From CBDFGT01 sp965247225 (GTDB lineage: Bacteria; Pseudomonadota; Alphaproteobacteria; Rhizobiales; Rhizobiaceae), in NCBI GenBank assembly GCA_965247225.1, contig CBDFGT010000017.1, forward strand, positions 124,001 through 188,000: a DNA stretch of 64,000 nucleotides. The letters are read 5' to 3'. Below, one piece after another: positions 46,254 to 55,304 of this stretch. The position numbers and the translations under genes were made by a program. Position 1 is the first letter of the stretch. Each line of letters starts with the position of its first letter. The notes beneath the pieces were generated by a model that saw only the letters and a program-made list of their open reading frames with translations, searched no databases and was not told where the DNA came from.

Positions 46254-47417
46254 TTACGTTACGGATGTTTCTGACAGCGTTCCGTCCAGAATACGCTGAT
46301 AGAGACGGGTGATTTTTTGGCTCATCCTTGCAGAAGAAAACGTCTCCCTGAACGTCTCCGGATCAGGCATCACAGTCTTGCCCCAGTCCTTTTCCGTAAG
46401 GGATTCGGCCATGACACGCGCCAGATCGTCGGCGTCACCGGGGATGACCAGCGCCCGGCTTTTTTCTCCCAGAATTTCAGGAATTCCACCGACACGTGAA
46501 GCGATGACTGTGCGCCCCGCAGCCAGCGCCTCCAGCACGATATAGGGCATGGCTTCGGCACGGGAGGGAACCACAACGCTGGGCATGAAGGAAAAGGCAG
46601 TGCGCGCGCTCATGGCCGGATTCATGCTGATGCGGCGTCCAAGCCCCAGAAAAGTGATTTTCTCCTGATATTTTTCCATATCAGGACCATCGCCGATCAT
46701 AATGGCTGTGAGCGTGCGCCCCAGACGTCGCTCGGTTTTGGCAAAGGCATCGATAAAGACATCCGGTCCCTTGAGATCGCGCATCATGCCGATAAACAGG
46801 AAGTTCACAGCATCGGTACGCACCGGCACGATATCAAATTCGCGCTCGCCAATACCATTATAGATCATTTCAAAATGTGTTCGCGGCTTTCCGACTTTCT
46901 CATGGTAAACCCGTTGCTCATATTTGCATACGAAAACGAGACTGTCCGTACCCCTTTCCAGAATGCGTTCCAGCCTGAAAACCAGATGGCCTTTCAGGTT
47001 GGTGGGTGCAAAATGCAGGCTGCCACCATGCGGCGAATAGAGACGGGCTATGCGATACCTGTTTGCCCGCAAGGCTGAACCGATAATGCGGGACATGGCA
47101 CCACCCTTGGCACCGTGCCCATGCAGGACATCCGGCTTCAAATTGCTGATTTGCTTGTAACATTTCCAGAACGCAATCAGGTCGCCAATACCGATATGGC
47201 GCGAGATGGGAATGCGTGTGAGCCCCAGCGACAAAAAGGGCATGAGGCTTTCAAAGAGCCTGTCTTCGTAAGCACCACCAGTGGAGCTGTCGCACAGAAT
47301 GCCGACTTCGTGACCGGCATTGTATTGGTGCTCCACAAGATCGCGCACATGGCGGAAAATACCGCCTATGGGGTTGCGAAAGCAGTGAATGATCCGGAGT
47401 TTCCTGTCTGAATACAT
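46254..47417 (-). CDS. Glycosyltransferase family 4 protein
   Basis: 387 residues, GT-B fold. The N-terminal CFRNPIGGIFRHVRDLVEHQ is the acceptor domain start, HGHGAKGGAMSRI follows, and the donor-binding signature PSRAEAMPYIVLEALAAGR with VGGIPEIL is near the C terminus. Retaining GT4 enzymes add sugars from nucleotide donors to the lipid-linked repeat unit. Cytoplasmic face. Gap to the export lipoprotein gene is five bases. Confidence 0.92.
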   Translation of the reverse strand: MYSDRKLRIIHCFRNPIGGIFRHVRDLVEHQYNAGHEVGILCDSSTGGAYEDRLFESLMPFLSLGLTRIPISRHIGIGDLIAFWKCYKQISNLKPDVLHGHGAKGGAMSRIIGSALRANRYRIARLYSPHGGSLHFAPTNLKGHLVFRLERILERGTDSLVFVCKYEQRVYHEKVGKPRTHFEMIYNGIGEREFDIVPVRTDAVNFLFIGMMRDLKGPDVFIDAFAKTERRLGRTLTAIMIGDGPDMEKYQEKITFLGLGRRISMNPAMSARTAFSFMPSVVVPSRAEAMPYIVLEALAAGRTVIASRVGGIPEILGEKSRALVIPGDADDLARVMAESLTEKDWGKTVMPDPETFRETFSSARMSQKITRLYQRILDGTLSETSVT

Positions 47418-47422
47418 GAGCG

Positions 47423-48028
47423 TCAGAACAACCGTTCGCGGACATAGACGGTATCTCCGGCCATCATCGGGTCGGAAATGGGTACACGGCCTGTCACAAC
47501 CTCGCCATTAACCTTGCGCGTTACATCCACATTGGTCTGGTTGGCGCGCGGAGAAAAGCCACCGGCAAGGGCAATGCCGTTCTGGATCGTCATGCCGGGG
47601 ACATAGCTGTATTGTCCGGCCTGTCCCACTTCACCCATCAGATAGATGGCCCGATACCGGTCCGCCTCGATGGAAACGTCGGGATCGCGCAAATAACCCT
47701 GTTGCAATTTTTTGGCAATAATACCCTCAAGCTCCTGCATCGTACGCCCGCGCGCAGCCACGGAGCCAATCAGCGGAAAGGAAATATAACCCGCCTGGTC
47801 TACAGCATAGGTGCTGGTCAGGCCGGGCTGGTCAAAAACTGCAATTCGCAGACGATCGCCCGAATCCACGCGGTAGGGCTGTATCGTTGCTTCGCTGAAA
47901 GCCTGTGGCGGCGGGGCATATGTTGTGCAGGATGACAGAACTGATGTCGCAACGACCAGTGTCAGCAAAGACAAACAGGAAAATTTTGTTTGGGGCATAC
48001 GCGGCAGCGCTCCGGAATGAAACTTCAT
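47423..48028 (-). CDS. Polysaccharide export outer membrane lipoprotein (Wza/GumB-like)
   Basis: About 201 residues; lipobox LSSC (Cys34 from the 48028 start). The Poly_export domain is YRVDSGDRLRIAVFDQPGLTSTYAVDQAG to FPLIGSVAARGRTMQELEGIIAKKL, then a SLBB domain (IYLMGEVGQAGQYSYVPGMT). Oligomers form the outer-membrane pore partnered by the co-polymerase encoded divergently. Start uncertain: 48028, or 47998, where MPQTKFSCLSLL gives a more compact signal. A 32-nt perfect palindrome lies 11 bases upstream of the first. Confidence 0.92.
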   Translation of the reverse strand: MKFHSGALPRMPQTKFSCLSLLTLVVATSVLSSCTTYAPPPQAFSEATIQPYRVDSGDRLRIAVFDQPGLTSTYAVDQAGYISFPLIGSVAARGRTMQELEGIIAKKLQQGYLRDPDVSIEADRYRAIYLMGEVGQAGQYSYVPGMTIQNGIALAGGFSPRANQTNVDVTRKVNGEVVTGRVPISDPMMAGDTVYVRERLF

Positions 48029-48038
48029 CTACCCGCCA

Positions 48039-48070
48039 TTATCGAACTGTTAAGGTTAACAGTTCGATAA
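48039..48070. promoter_or_regulatory. 32-nt perfect palindrome, candidate operator of the polysaccharide operon
   Basis: 48039-48053 (TTATCGAACTGTTAA) and 48056-48070 are exact inverted copies separated by GG. It lies 11 bases upstream of the export-lipoprotein ATG at 48028 (41 bases if the start is 47998), in the divergent region with the co-polymerase gene at 48351. It has no T tract, so it is not a standard terminator. Confidence 0.65.
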
Positions 48071-48350
48071 AATATTGTCGAAATCCTTGCCAAAAACAGA
48101 CTTTCAGAATTCCATTTCAGGTATTTGTAAAAGAGCGCAATTAACCATTGCGTTACTATGTTTGTTTAGGTTGGAACAACTGGTGGAATGAATTTGACAT
48201 TGGGTTGTGGCCTGTTTGCGCCCTGACATCACATGTTCAAAATCCTGTCAGTGCCGGATGTTTGCCAGTGGTTGCGGTTCGACATTTTGTGAGCCCATTC
48301 AAGCCGATTGTAAATGTGTGACCTGAATCTCTTAAAACTGGAGTTGCCGC
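48071..48350. other. Divergent intergenic region of the polysaccharide locus
   Basis: About 280 bases, AT-rich, holding the promoters of the co-polymerase gene and perhaps of the export operon. No other gene or clear motif beyond the palindrome at 48039-48070 was found. Confidence 0.5.
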
Positions 48351-50522
48351 ATGTCGGGCCTAGTCAACAATCATCAGGATGTCGATATCGACATAGGTCA
48401 GATGTTCCGGGCGATCTGGGTGCGCAAGAGCCTTGTTGCCGCATTGACCTGTGGTGTGGCCGTTGCAGCATTCCTCGGCACGAGCCTTTTGACCCCGGAC
48501 TATCGCAGCGAAGCCCGTGTGCTGATTGAACTGCGCGATACGGCCAGTGGATCAAAAAGTGAGACGCCCAGTGTCGACCCTGTGCTGGATACATTGGGTA
48601 TTGCAAGCCAGGTGCAACTGCTGACATCCGTCGACCTGATCAAAAAGGTCGCCCGCGACATGAAGCTCTATAATCTTTCGGAATTCCAGAGCAGCAAATC
48701 CGGCTTCTTCTACCGGTTGCTGGGTCTTGGCGGCCAGGCAAAAGGCCAGGCACCTGAAGATGATGTTATTGATGCGTTCAACAAAAAGCTCTCTGTGTTC
48801 CAGATGGACGGGTCGCGCGTCATCGCCATTCAGTTTACATCGGAAGATCCGAAACTGGCAGCTGAAATTCCAAACCGTCTCGCCGATGCCTATCTGGCCC
48901 TTCAAAGCGGTGCAAAGCTGGATTCCAACTCACAGGCCAGTCGATGGCTGGAGCCTGAAATTGCTGACCTGCGTGAAAAAGTGCGCGTGGCCGAGGAAAA
49001 GGTTGCGACCTATCGGGCATCACAGGATCTCCTGCCAACGGGCCAGGACAGTTCCTTTGCCGACCGTCAGCTCACCGATATATCGGCCGAGCTTGTAAAG
49101 GTCAGATCCGAACGCGCCGCATCCGAGGCCCGCGCTGAAAGCGTTCGTGCTGCCATCCGCAATGGTGGCAGCGCCGATGCATTGACAGAGGTGATCGCCT
49201 CGCCAACCATTCAGCGCCTGAAGGAGACAGAACTGACGGTTCAGGGACGGCTGTCCGACCTGTCCATAACCCTGCTTGAAAATCATCCCACATTGAAAGG
49301 TCTGCGCGCGCAACTGAACGGTATCCGCCAGCAATTGACCATAGAAACCCAAAAGATTCTGGCAAGCCTTGAAAGCGAGGCGGAGATTGGTCGCTCAAAG
49401 GAACGCCAGCTGGAGCAGCAGCTCAATACGCTCAAGGCGGAATCGGCCCGTGTCGGGGAAGAGGAAGTTGGCCTGAAAGCTCTGGAACGTGAAGCCGCTG
49501 CACAGCGTGATCTGCTGGAAAGCTATCTTGCCCGTTACCGTTCTGCCGCCTCCCGCTCCGGTGAAAATGCCACACCTGCCGATGCACGTGTCATTTCACA
49601 GGCCATCGAGCCCGTTGAGCCGGTCTTCCCGAAGAAAATCCCGATCACCATTGTTGCAGCCCTTGCGACATTCCTGCTGACATCCATTGGCATCATGCTG
49701 TCGGAATTGTTCAGCGGCCGTGCGCTCAGGCCGACGGCCAACAGCGTGGATAGCGTCGCAGGCCAACAGCAGGACGTAAAAATACAAAGGCAGCCTTCAG
49801 AAGAGAAGACTGCACCCGTCATGGATACGCCCTTGGCAGGGGAGGATCTGGCTTCAACCGTCCATTCTCCTGCTGTAACCGTGACGGACGCTGTCGCCTT
49901 GCCTGCTGATCTTGCTGACCCTGATGCCAATCCGTTCTCGGTTGAGACTGTTGCCAGCCATCTGGTGGACAGTTCTGTTCCGCTTGTCATCTGTGTTTCG
50001 CCAACGGGGGACAATGGCTCGACCGCCGCAGTCATGCTGGCGCGGGCGATTTCAGACATGAACCGTAGCGTGATTCTGCTGGATATGACCGAAACCGGCT
50101 GGCCAACCCGCCTTATGGCGGAATCGGGCAACCTGCCGGGGATCACCGATCTGTTGGCCGGGCAGGCAACCATTGCCAATTGCATTCATGCCGATCGCCT
50201 GTCCAATGTTCATATTATTCCTGCGGGCAATGCGGATCTTGCGCAGGCCATGCGGGGAATGGATCGTCTGGCCATTATCGCGGAATCCCTGTCCGGTGCC
50301 TATGATATTGTGCTGATGGAAACAGGACAGCCCAAAATTGCCGATCTGCCGCGCATGTCGCGCAGCCTGGCGACGGAAGTCGTGCTGACGGTTCCGGATG
50401 TGGACGATTTCGACATGGCAGACATCATGGAGGCGTTCAGGGCGGCAGGCTACGAAGAGGTCATTCTCCTGACAGAACCGACCGGGCAGGACCGCCCGGC
50501 CTTGCGCAGGAAATCAGCGTGA
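48351..50522 (+). CDS. Wzz/GumC-type co-polymerase with degenerate BY-kinase domain
   Basis: 723 residues. An N-terminal Wzz domain (WVRKSLVAALTCGVAVAAFL helix, then SEARVLIELRDT), a long periplasmic coiled coil (LREKVRVAEEKVATYRASQD; RQLEQQLNTLKAESARVGEEE), a second helix (ITIVAALATFLLTSIGIML) and a cytoplasmic kinase-like C-terminal domain. That domain's P-loop reads SPTGDNGSTAA at about residue 550, lacking the GK of the consensus GEGKST, and the usual Tyr cluster at the end is absent. It probably sets chain length and bridges to Wza but is unlikely to phosphorylate. Confidence 0.9.
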   Translation: MSGLVNNHQDVDIDIGQMFRAIWVRKSLVAALTCGVAVAAFLGTSLLTPDYRSEARVLIELRDTASGSKSETPSVDPVLDTLGIASQVQLLTSVDLIKKVARDMKLYNLSEFQSSKSGFFYRLLGLGGQAKGQAPEDDVIDAFNKKLSVFQMDGSRVIAIQFTSEDPKLAAEIPNRLADAYLALQSGAKLDSNSQASRWLEPEIADLREKVRVAEEKVATYRASQDLLPTGQDSSFADRQLTDISAELVKVRSERAASEARAESVRAAIRNGGSADALTEVIASPTIQRLKETELTVQGRLSDLSITLLENHPTLKGLRAQLNGIRQQLTIETQKILASLESEAEIGRSKERQLEQQLNTLKAESARVGEEEVGLKALEREAAAQRDLLESYLARYRSAASRSGENATPADARVISQAIEPVEPVFPKKIPITIVAALATFLLTSIGIMLSELFSGRALRPTANSVDSVAGQQQDVKIQRQPSEEKTAPVMDTPLAGEDLASTVHSPAVTVTDAVALPADLADPDANPFSVETVASHLVDSSVPLVICVSPTGDNGSTAAVMLARAISDMNRSVILLDMTETGWPTRLMAESGNLPGITDLLAGQATIANCIHADRLSNVHIIPAGNADLAQAMRGMDRLAIIAESLSGAYDIVLMETGQPKIADLPRMSRSLATEVVLTVPDVDDFDMADIMEAFRAAGYEEVILLTEPTGQDRPALRRKSA

Positions 50523-50562
50523 CCACCGGTCAATCTGTCGCCGTAAAAATATGAGGCCCGGC

Positions 50563-51819
50563 TCAATCCGTCTCCGGGGCAGGCTTTTCCGTCTGCGCGT
50601 AGCTGCGTTTTGACCTGAGCCTTTGAACAAACGCATAGAAACGCGGGCTCGCCTTGATGGAGGACTTGGCAAACGTGACCCAGGCCAGAGAATGGGCCGC
50701 AAGACGTCCGGTCAGCGACAGGGGGATCAGATAGTCGCGCTGTACGGTTTTGACCGGGCACCAGCTGCTTTTGTAGCTTTGCTCGCCGATGCCGAAGTCA
50801 AACAGCGCCACACCCTGATGATTGCAATATTCCACCATCAGATGAAAGAGAAATTCACCCGGGCTGGCATCCGCGGCTATGCTTTCATCAATGGAACTGA
50901 ACTGGCAAATCACATGATCGCCCTTGCGTGAAAGCCCGGCAATGGCCGCGATCTGGCCCTTGTCGCTTCCCGTGATCCGCAGGGCATGCAATTGCAGGGC
51001 AAAGTCATGTCCTGTTGCTTCTGTCCGTGTCAGTTCATGGAAAAAAGCTTTGGTTTCCAGCGCCTTGAAAACATCCGGCAGGCCCTGATTCCTGAACCGG
51101 ATGGCCTTTTGTTCAAAGTACAGATCCATCAGAAGACGGCGCTCGTCAACCGTGTTGGCGATGATGTGCTCGTATCCGCCGAGCGCCTCAAGCCGCTTGA
51201 GAGACGTCCGGTATTTCTTGCGGCGTCTCTTGGCATTGATCTGGCCGAGCGTTTCCTCGAAGGTTCTCAAAAGTGGCAGCTGGAACGACCGGTTCTGGTT
51301 CTCGACGGATGGCAGGAATATCAAAGGACTGGTTTCGTCTCTCCAGACGGGGGGAACGTTTGAAAGGGCCACGAGATCGGCCTTGCCCTGCAGGTGTCTG
51401 GTGATCTGCGTCGTGACGCTGGCCATGATGGCAGCGTCCGCACTTTGCCGGAACGCGCACGAGAACAATCCGGTATTCACATTGCTGTAGGGCGCTGCAA
51501 TGAAACGCGCCAACCGGCCGAAGCGGGTTTTGACGATTTCAAGCGGCAGAATAAATTCAGTCTTTCCGTCCTGTACGCCTGTGACAAGAACAACCGGATT
51601 GCGGTGCGTGCGATGCCAGGCTGTACACCATTCAAGGCTTTGATGCAGGGAAATCGAAGGATCATCCTGCAGCCTGAGCCAGTCCTGACGCAGGGTGCCA
51701 AAGCAACTGCTGACAGAAACCTCGATGTTTCCGTCCACAGACGATGCCGCAGCAGACCTTCTATCAAAACTGTCCGGGCGCATTGGATTCAATTTCATCA
51801 ATTGTGCTGAGGCGTGCAT
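50563..51819 (-). CDS. CelD/BcsL-like GNAT acetyltransferase (FemAB-like)
   Basis: About 418 residues of the Acetyltransf_6 (PF13480) family, common in exopolysaccharide loci, where members may acylate the polymer. Recognisable parts are SLEWCTAWHRTHRNPVVLV, the basic segment INAKRRRKKYRTSLKRLE, and FDFGIGEQSYKSSWCPVK near the end. Start uncertain (51819, 51798 or an upstream codon). It converges on the co-polymerase gene. Its inclusion in the polysaccharide locus is inferred. Confidence 0.85.
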   Translation of the reverse strand: MHASAQLMKLNPMRPDSFDRRSAAASSVDGNIEVSVSSCFGTLRQDWLRLQDDPSISLHQSLEWCTAWHRTHRNPVVLVTGVQDGKTEFILPLEIVKTRFGRLARFIAAPYSNVNTGLFSCAFRQSADAAIMASVTTQITRHLQGKADLVALSNVPPVWRDETSPLIFLPSVENQNRSFQLPLLRTFEETLGQINAKRRRKKYRTSLKRLEALGGYEHIIANTVDERRLLMDLYFEQKAIRFRNQGLPDVFKALETKAFFHELTRTEATGHDFALQLHALRITGSDKGQIAAIAGLSRKGDHVICQFSSIDESIAADASPGEFLFHLMVEYCNHQGVALFDFGIGEQSYKSSWCPVKTVQRDYLIPLSLTGRLAAHSLAWVTFAKSSIKASPRFYAFVQRLRSKRSYAQTEKPAPETD

Positions 51820-51961
51820 TGAGACGCTGGTTAAAGGAGTATTCTGCACTGAACATTGCAATAAAGTGATAAAGAATAGAAAAGACAACAGACGGAATTT
51901 CCGGACTCAACCTGTTTCCTGAAAATGTGGTTATCGCACCATTAACCGGGCAACATGGCGT

Positions 51962-52720
51962 TCAGATTGACAATTCCTGGCGTATACGCCCGCTGGACAA
52001 GGCGTCGGCCCAGTCTTGATAGCCACGCCCGGATGCGAGTTTCGCCATTGAAACATTGTCATAGGCCAATTTGTGAAACGAAACAGCAAAGCCGTTCCTG
52101 CCATGCCTGACAGTCGCATAGGAAGCAAGTGCATGATTGTTTTCAAGCTTGTAGCCATGTCCTGGCCTGTCGTCGAGAAAGGCCGGGCAGCCAACAGAAC
52201 CGGGATTGACAATCAGCCGGCCGTCTGCCAGCTGGACGAGCCTTGCAACATGGCTGTGGCCGCACAGCAGCACCGGAAAATCCAGCCCTTCCGCAAGGGC
52301 TTCAATGTGCTGCATGTTTTTGGGCCCGACAGGACGCCCGTTTTCATAATGCTCAATCCAGTCCTGCACATCGCTGTGCGGCGAGGCGTGGCAAAGATAG
52401 GCACAGTCCTCAAACACGGCGCTGAAGGGAAGGGCATCTATCCAGTTGAGGATCGAGGAAGACATCTGGGAGAGAACCGGCGTTTCCCAGGAGCTTTCGC
52501 CATGGGTTTCACGTTCGGTCAGATAGCGGTCATGATTGCCGCGAACGGACAGAATTCGCCGCTGAAACAGCAGGTCTGCTGTCTTGTCTGCCTGCAGGGG
52601 GCCACTGAAACTGTCCCCCAGATTGATAATCTGCCTGATTCCTTTGGTGTCAATGTCGGCCAGAACCGCCTCAAGGGCGAGATGGTTGCCATGAATATCG
52701 GCGATAACGGCAAATTCCAT
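51962..52720 (-). CDS. Calcineurin-like metallophosphoesterase
   Basis: 252 residues. All five metal motifs are present: DIHGNHLALE, NLGDSFSGP (GD), VRGNHDRYL (GNHD), LCHASPHS and LCGHSHVARLV (GHSH), then NPGSVGCP. The YfcE/ApaH-like group acts on phosphodiesters or dinucleoside polyphosphates; the substrate is unknown. The next gene on this strand (DUF2842) lies six bases upstream, so they are cotranscribed. Confidence 0.9.
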   Translation of the reverse strand: MEFAVIADIHGNHLALEAVLADIDTKGIRQIINLGDSFSGPLQADKTADLLFQRRILSVRGNHDRYLTERETHGESSWETPVLSQMSSSILNWIDALPFSAVFEDCAYLCHASPHSDVQDWIEHYENGRPVGPKNMQHIEALAEGLDFPVLLCGHSHVARLVQLADGRLIVNPGSVGCPAFLDDRPGHGYKLENNHALASYATVRHGRNGFAVSFHKLAYDNVSMAKLASGRGYQDWADALSSGRIRQELSI

Positions 52721-52726
52721 GGTCTC

Positions 52727-52939
52727 TCACTTCTGTTTGGCTGGTTTTTCCATCCATTTGATAATCAGCATGGCCGGCAAAATCCACAGCAGGCCGGTAA
52801 GGAAGAAATAGAGCAGGTGCACATACCAGGGCGATGCGCCAAGCGTGGCCGAGGCTACAGCCGTTGCAATCAGCGCATAGGCCAGAACCAGGATGATGAT
52901 CAGGATCGTTCCGATGAATTTCCGCAGGCGAACTGGCAT
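52727..52939 (-). CDS. DUF2842 small membrane protein
   Basis: 70 residues with two hydrophobic helices (FIGTILIIILVLAYALIATAVAS and HLLYFFLTGLLWILPAMLII) ending in a Lys-rich tail, the DUF2842 pattern of alphaproteobacteria. AAGGGA precedes ATG 52939. Function unknown; it is commonly found beside ctaA, which starts divergently at 53059. Confidence 0.85.
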   Translation of the reverse strand: MPVRLRKFIGTILIIILVLAYALIATAVASATLGASPWYVHLLYFFLTGLLWILPAMLIIKWMEKPAKQK

Positions 52940-53058
52940 GATGATCCCTTGAAACTTTCGGGGGGATTGCCCCCCGCGACGGCTTGCCGCAAATAACAGG
53001 CCCTTGTTTTGCACCCCGGACTGATGCAAATCAACGCCTGAAACGAAGGAGCGACCAA

Positions 53059-54168
53059 ATGTCTGTGATCAATTCAGCCGGAAGGGCCGATTTCAGGGAA
53101 AATCTGGATCAGGAAAGCCGCAATCGCAAGGCATTGCGCATATGGCTGGGTATTGTGATCCTGATGTTGTTTGCGCTGGTTCTTGTCGGCGGGGCGACCC
53201 GCCTGACCAATTCCGGCCTGTCGATTACCGAATGGAAGCCCATTCACGGCGTCATACCGCCGCTCAATGCGCAGGAATGGGACGAGGAATTTCAGCTTTA
53301 CCAGCAGATTCCGCAGTTTCAGGTACTCAATCCGGATATGACGGTCGAGGGCTTCAAGTTTATCTTCTGGTGGGAATGGGCCCATCGTCTTCTGGCCCGC
53401 GGCGTCGGTCTGGTTTTCGGGTTGCCACTGCTGTTTTTCTTTGTCACCGGGCGCATCGAAAAGCGCCTGCAGATGCCGCTGGTCGGTCTCCTGGTGCTGG
53501 GGGGCGTTCAGGGCTTTGTCGGCTGGTGGATGGTGTCATCGGGCCTGTCAGTGCGGGTGGATGTCAGCCAGTACCGTCTGGCGACGCATCTGACCCTTGC
53601 CTGTATTATTTTTGCATCCTGCGTGTGGATCATGCGCGGTTTGAGCCCGCATGCAGGGGATGAGGCACCGACGGACAGTTCTGTCAAAATGGCCGTTATC
53701 ATTGCCGGTCTGGTGCTTTTGCAGATTTTTCTGGGTGCACTTGTTGCCGGTCTCGATGCGGGCCTCAGCTACAATACCTGGCCCTTGATGGACGGAGCCC
53801 TTATTCCGGGCGACCTTCTGATCCAGAAACCGCTCTGGGTGAATTTTTTTGAAAATCACAAGACCGTGCAGTTTGTTCATCGCACGGGTGCCTATGTCAT
53901 CCTGGCAATGACAGCCATGCACATGATCGCCAGCCTGCGGCATGGTGCAGGAACGACGCATGCCAATCGCTCCATTGTGCTGTTTGTGCTGGTCTGCTGT
54001 CAGGCCGTCCTGGGCATTCTCACCCTGCTCTGGCAGGTACCCCTGCATGCAGCCCTTGCCCACCAGGGCGGTGCGCTGGTTGTGCTTGGCTTTGCAGTGG
54101 CGCATGTCCGCGGCTTTTGGGGAGAATACCCGAAAGAAAGCGACAATACGGCAGATCAGTACGGCTGA
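53059..54168 (+). CDS. ctaA: Heme A synthase CtaA (COX15 type)
   Basis: Oxidises heme O to heme A for cytochrome c oxidase. 369 residues, eight helices. The conserved ALVLVGGATRLTNSGLSITEWKP is the first helix and loop, with EWAHRLLARGVGL, LVAGLDAGLSYNTWPLMDG and FVHRTGAYVILAM carrying heme-ligand histidines. AAGGAG sets ATG 53059. Confidence 0.95.
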   Translation: MSVINSAGRADFRENLDQESRNRKALRIWLGIVILMLFALVLVGGATRLTNSGLSITEWKPIHGVIPPLNAQEWDEEFQLYQQIPQFQVLNPDMTVEGFKFIFWWEWAHRLLARGVGLVFGLPLLFFFVTGRIEKRLQMPLVGLLVLGGVQGFVGWWMVSSGLSVRVDVSQYRLATHLTLACIIFASCVWIMRGLSPHAGDEAPTDSSVKMAVIIAGLVLLQIFLGALVAGLDAGLSYNTWPLMDGALIPGDLLIQKPLWVNFFENHKTVQFVHRTGAYVILAMTAMHMIASLRHGAGTTHANRSIVLFVLVCCQAVLGILTLLWQVPLHAALAHQGGALVVLGFAVAHVRGFWGEYPKESDNTADQYG

Positions 54169-54297
54169 AACGGGTGTAAAAGCCTCACAAAAGGTGTCGC
54201 AATGCCAGCGGGTTTTTAAATTGGTCCTGCCCATTCGGTTCTGGCGCGGCATCGGTGATAGACCAGAGCGAAGCCAGATGCGGGGGCAGGGTATGTG

Positions 54298-55233
54298 TCA
54301 AGCCCGGCCCTTCAGCATCAGATCCATGTTCTGCACGGCAGCACCGGACGCACCCTTGCCGAGATTGTCGAGCAGGGCGACCAGATTGACATGTTCACCG
54401 CCTTCATGGCCGAAGACGAACAGCTTCATCCTGTCCTGGCCGGCCATTTCCGTAGCGTCGATGCGTGGCAGCTTGACAGTATCCAGCGGCATGACTTCTA
54501 CAATATCCTGGCCGGCATAATGGTCGGCAAGTGCCGCGTGGATTGTGGCAAGGCTCGCACCTTCTGCCAGATCGGCCAGATGCAGCGGAACCTGCACAAT
54601 CATGCCCTGCGGGAATTTGCCCACAGAAGGCGAAAACAGCGGCGCACGGTTCAACAGGCCGTGAACGGTCATTTCCGGCACATGCTTGTGCTTCAGCGGC
54701 AGGGCATAGAGAAAGTTCGGCGCACTGATCGGGTCCGGATGGGCCGGATCTTCAAACTGGGCAATCATCTGCTTGCCGCCGCCGGTATAGCCGGAGACAG
54801 CGTTGACGGTGACGGAGTGATCCTTCGCAATCAATCCGGCGGCCACAAGCGGACGGATGAGCCCGATCGCCCCGGTCGGGTAGCAGCCGGGGTTGGCACA
54901 ATAGCGGGCAGCGGCAATCTTGCCCGTTTGCGCCTTGTCCATTTCCGCAAAGCCATAGGCCCATTCCGGGTTCACCCGGTGGGCCGTGGACGTATCGATA
55001 ATCCGCACGTTGTTATTGCCGGCCAGCATGGATACCGCTTCAATGGCTGCATCGTCCGGCAGGCACAGGATAGCGATATCGGCGCTGTTGAGAAGGTCTT
55101 CGCGCAGGGCCGCGTTGCGCCGCTCGGCCTCGGGAATGGAAAGCAGCTCCACATCGCGGCGATGGGACATGCGCGTGCGGATTTGCAGGCCCGTTGTGCC
55201 GTGTTCGCCGTCAATGAAGATCTTCGCTTTCAT
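54298..55233 (-). CDS. argC: N-acetyl-gamma-glutamyl-phosphate reductase (short type)
   Basis: Arginine pathway enzyme of 311 residues, the short ArgC type of alphaproteobacteria. The NAD(P) loop is FIDGEHGTTGLQI, catalytic Cys117 is in ANPGCYPTGAI, and VSGYTGGGKQMI is typical. AAGGA precedes ATG 55233. It lies between ctaA and speB, and agmatinase reads toward it in the same direction. Confidence 0.96.
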   Translation of the reverse strand: MKAKIFIDGEHGTTGLQIRTRMSHRRDVELLSIPEAERRNAALREDLLNSADIAILCLPDDAAIEAVSMLAGNNNVRIIDTSTAHRVNPEWAYGFAEMDKAQTGKIAAARYCANPGCYPTGAIGLIRPLVAAGLIAKDHSVTVNAVSGYTGGGKQMIAQFEDPAHPDPISAPNFLYALPLKHKHVPEMTVHGLLNRAPLFSPSVGKFPQGMIVQVPLHLADLAEGASLATIHAALADHYAGQDIVEVMPLDTVKLPRIDATEMAGQDRMKLFVFGHEGGEHVNLVALLDNLGKGASGAAVQNMDLMLKGRA

Positions 55234-55304
55234 GCTCTATCCTTTTACATCAATCCGTTGCATCCGTTTTCGGAATCAGTACGGCAGGTCGTTGAATCAC
55301 TTTA

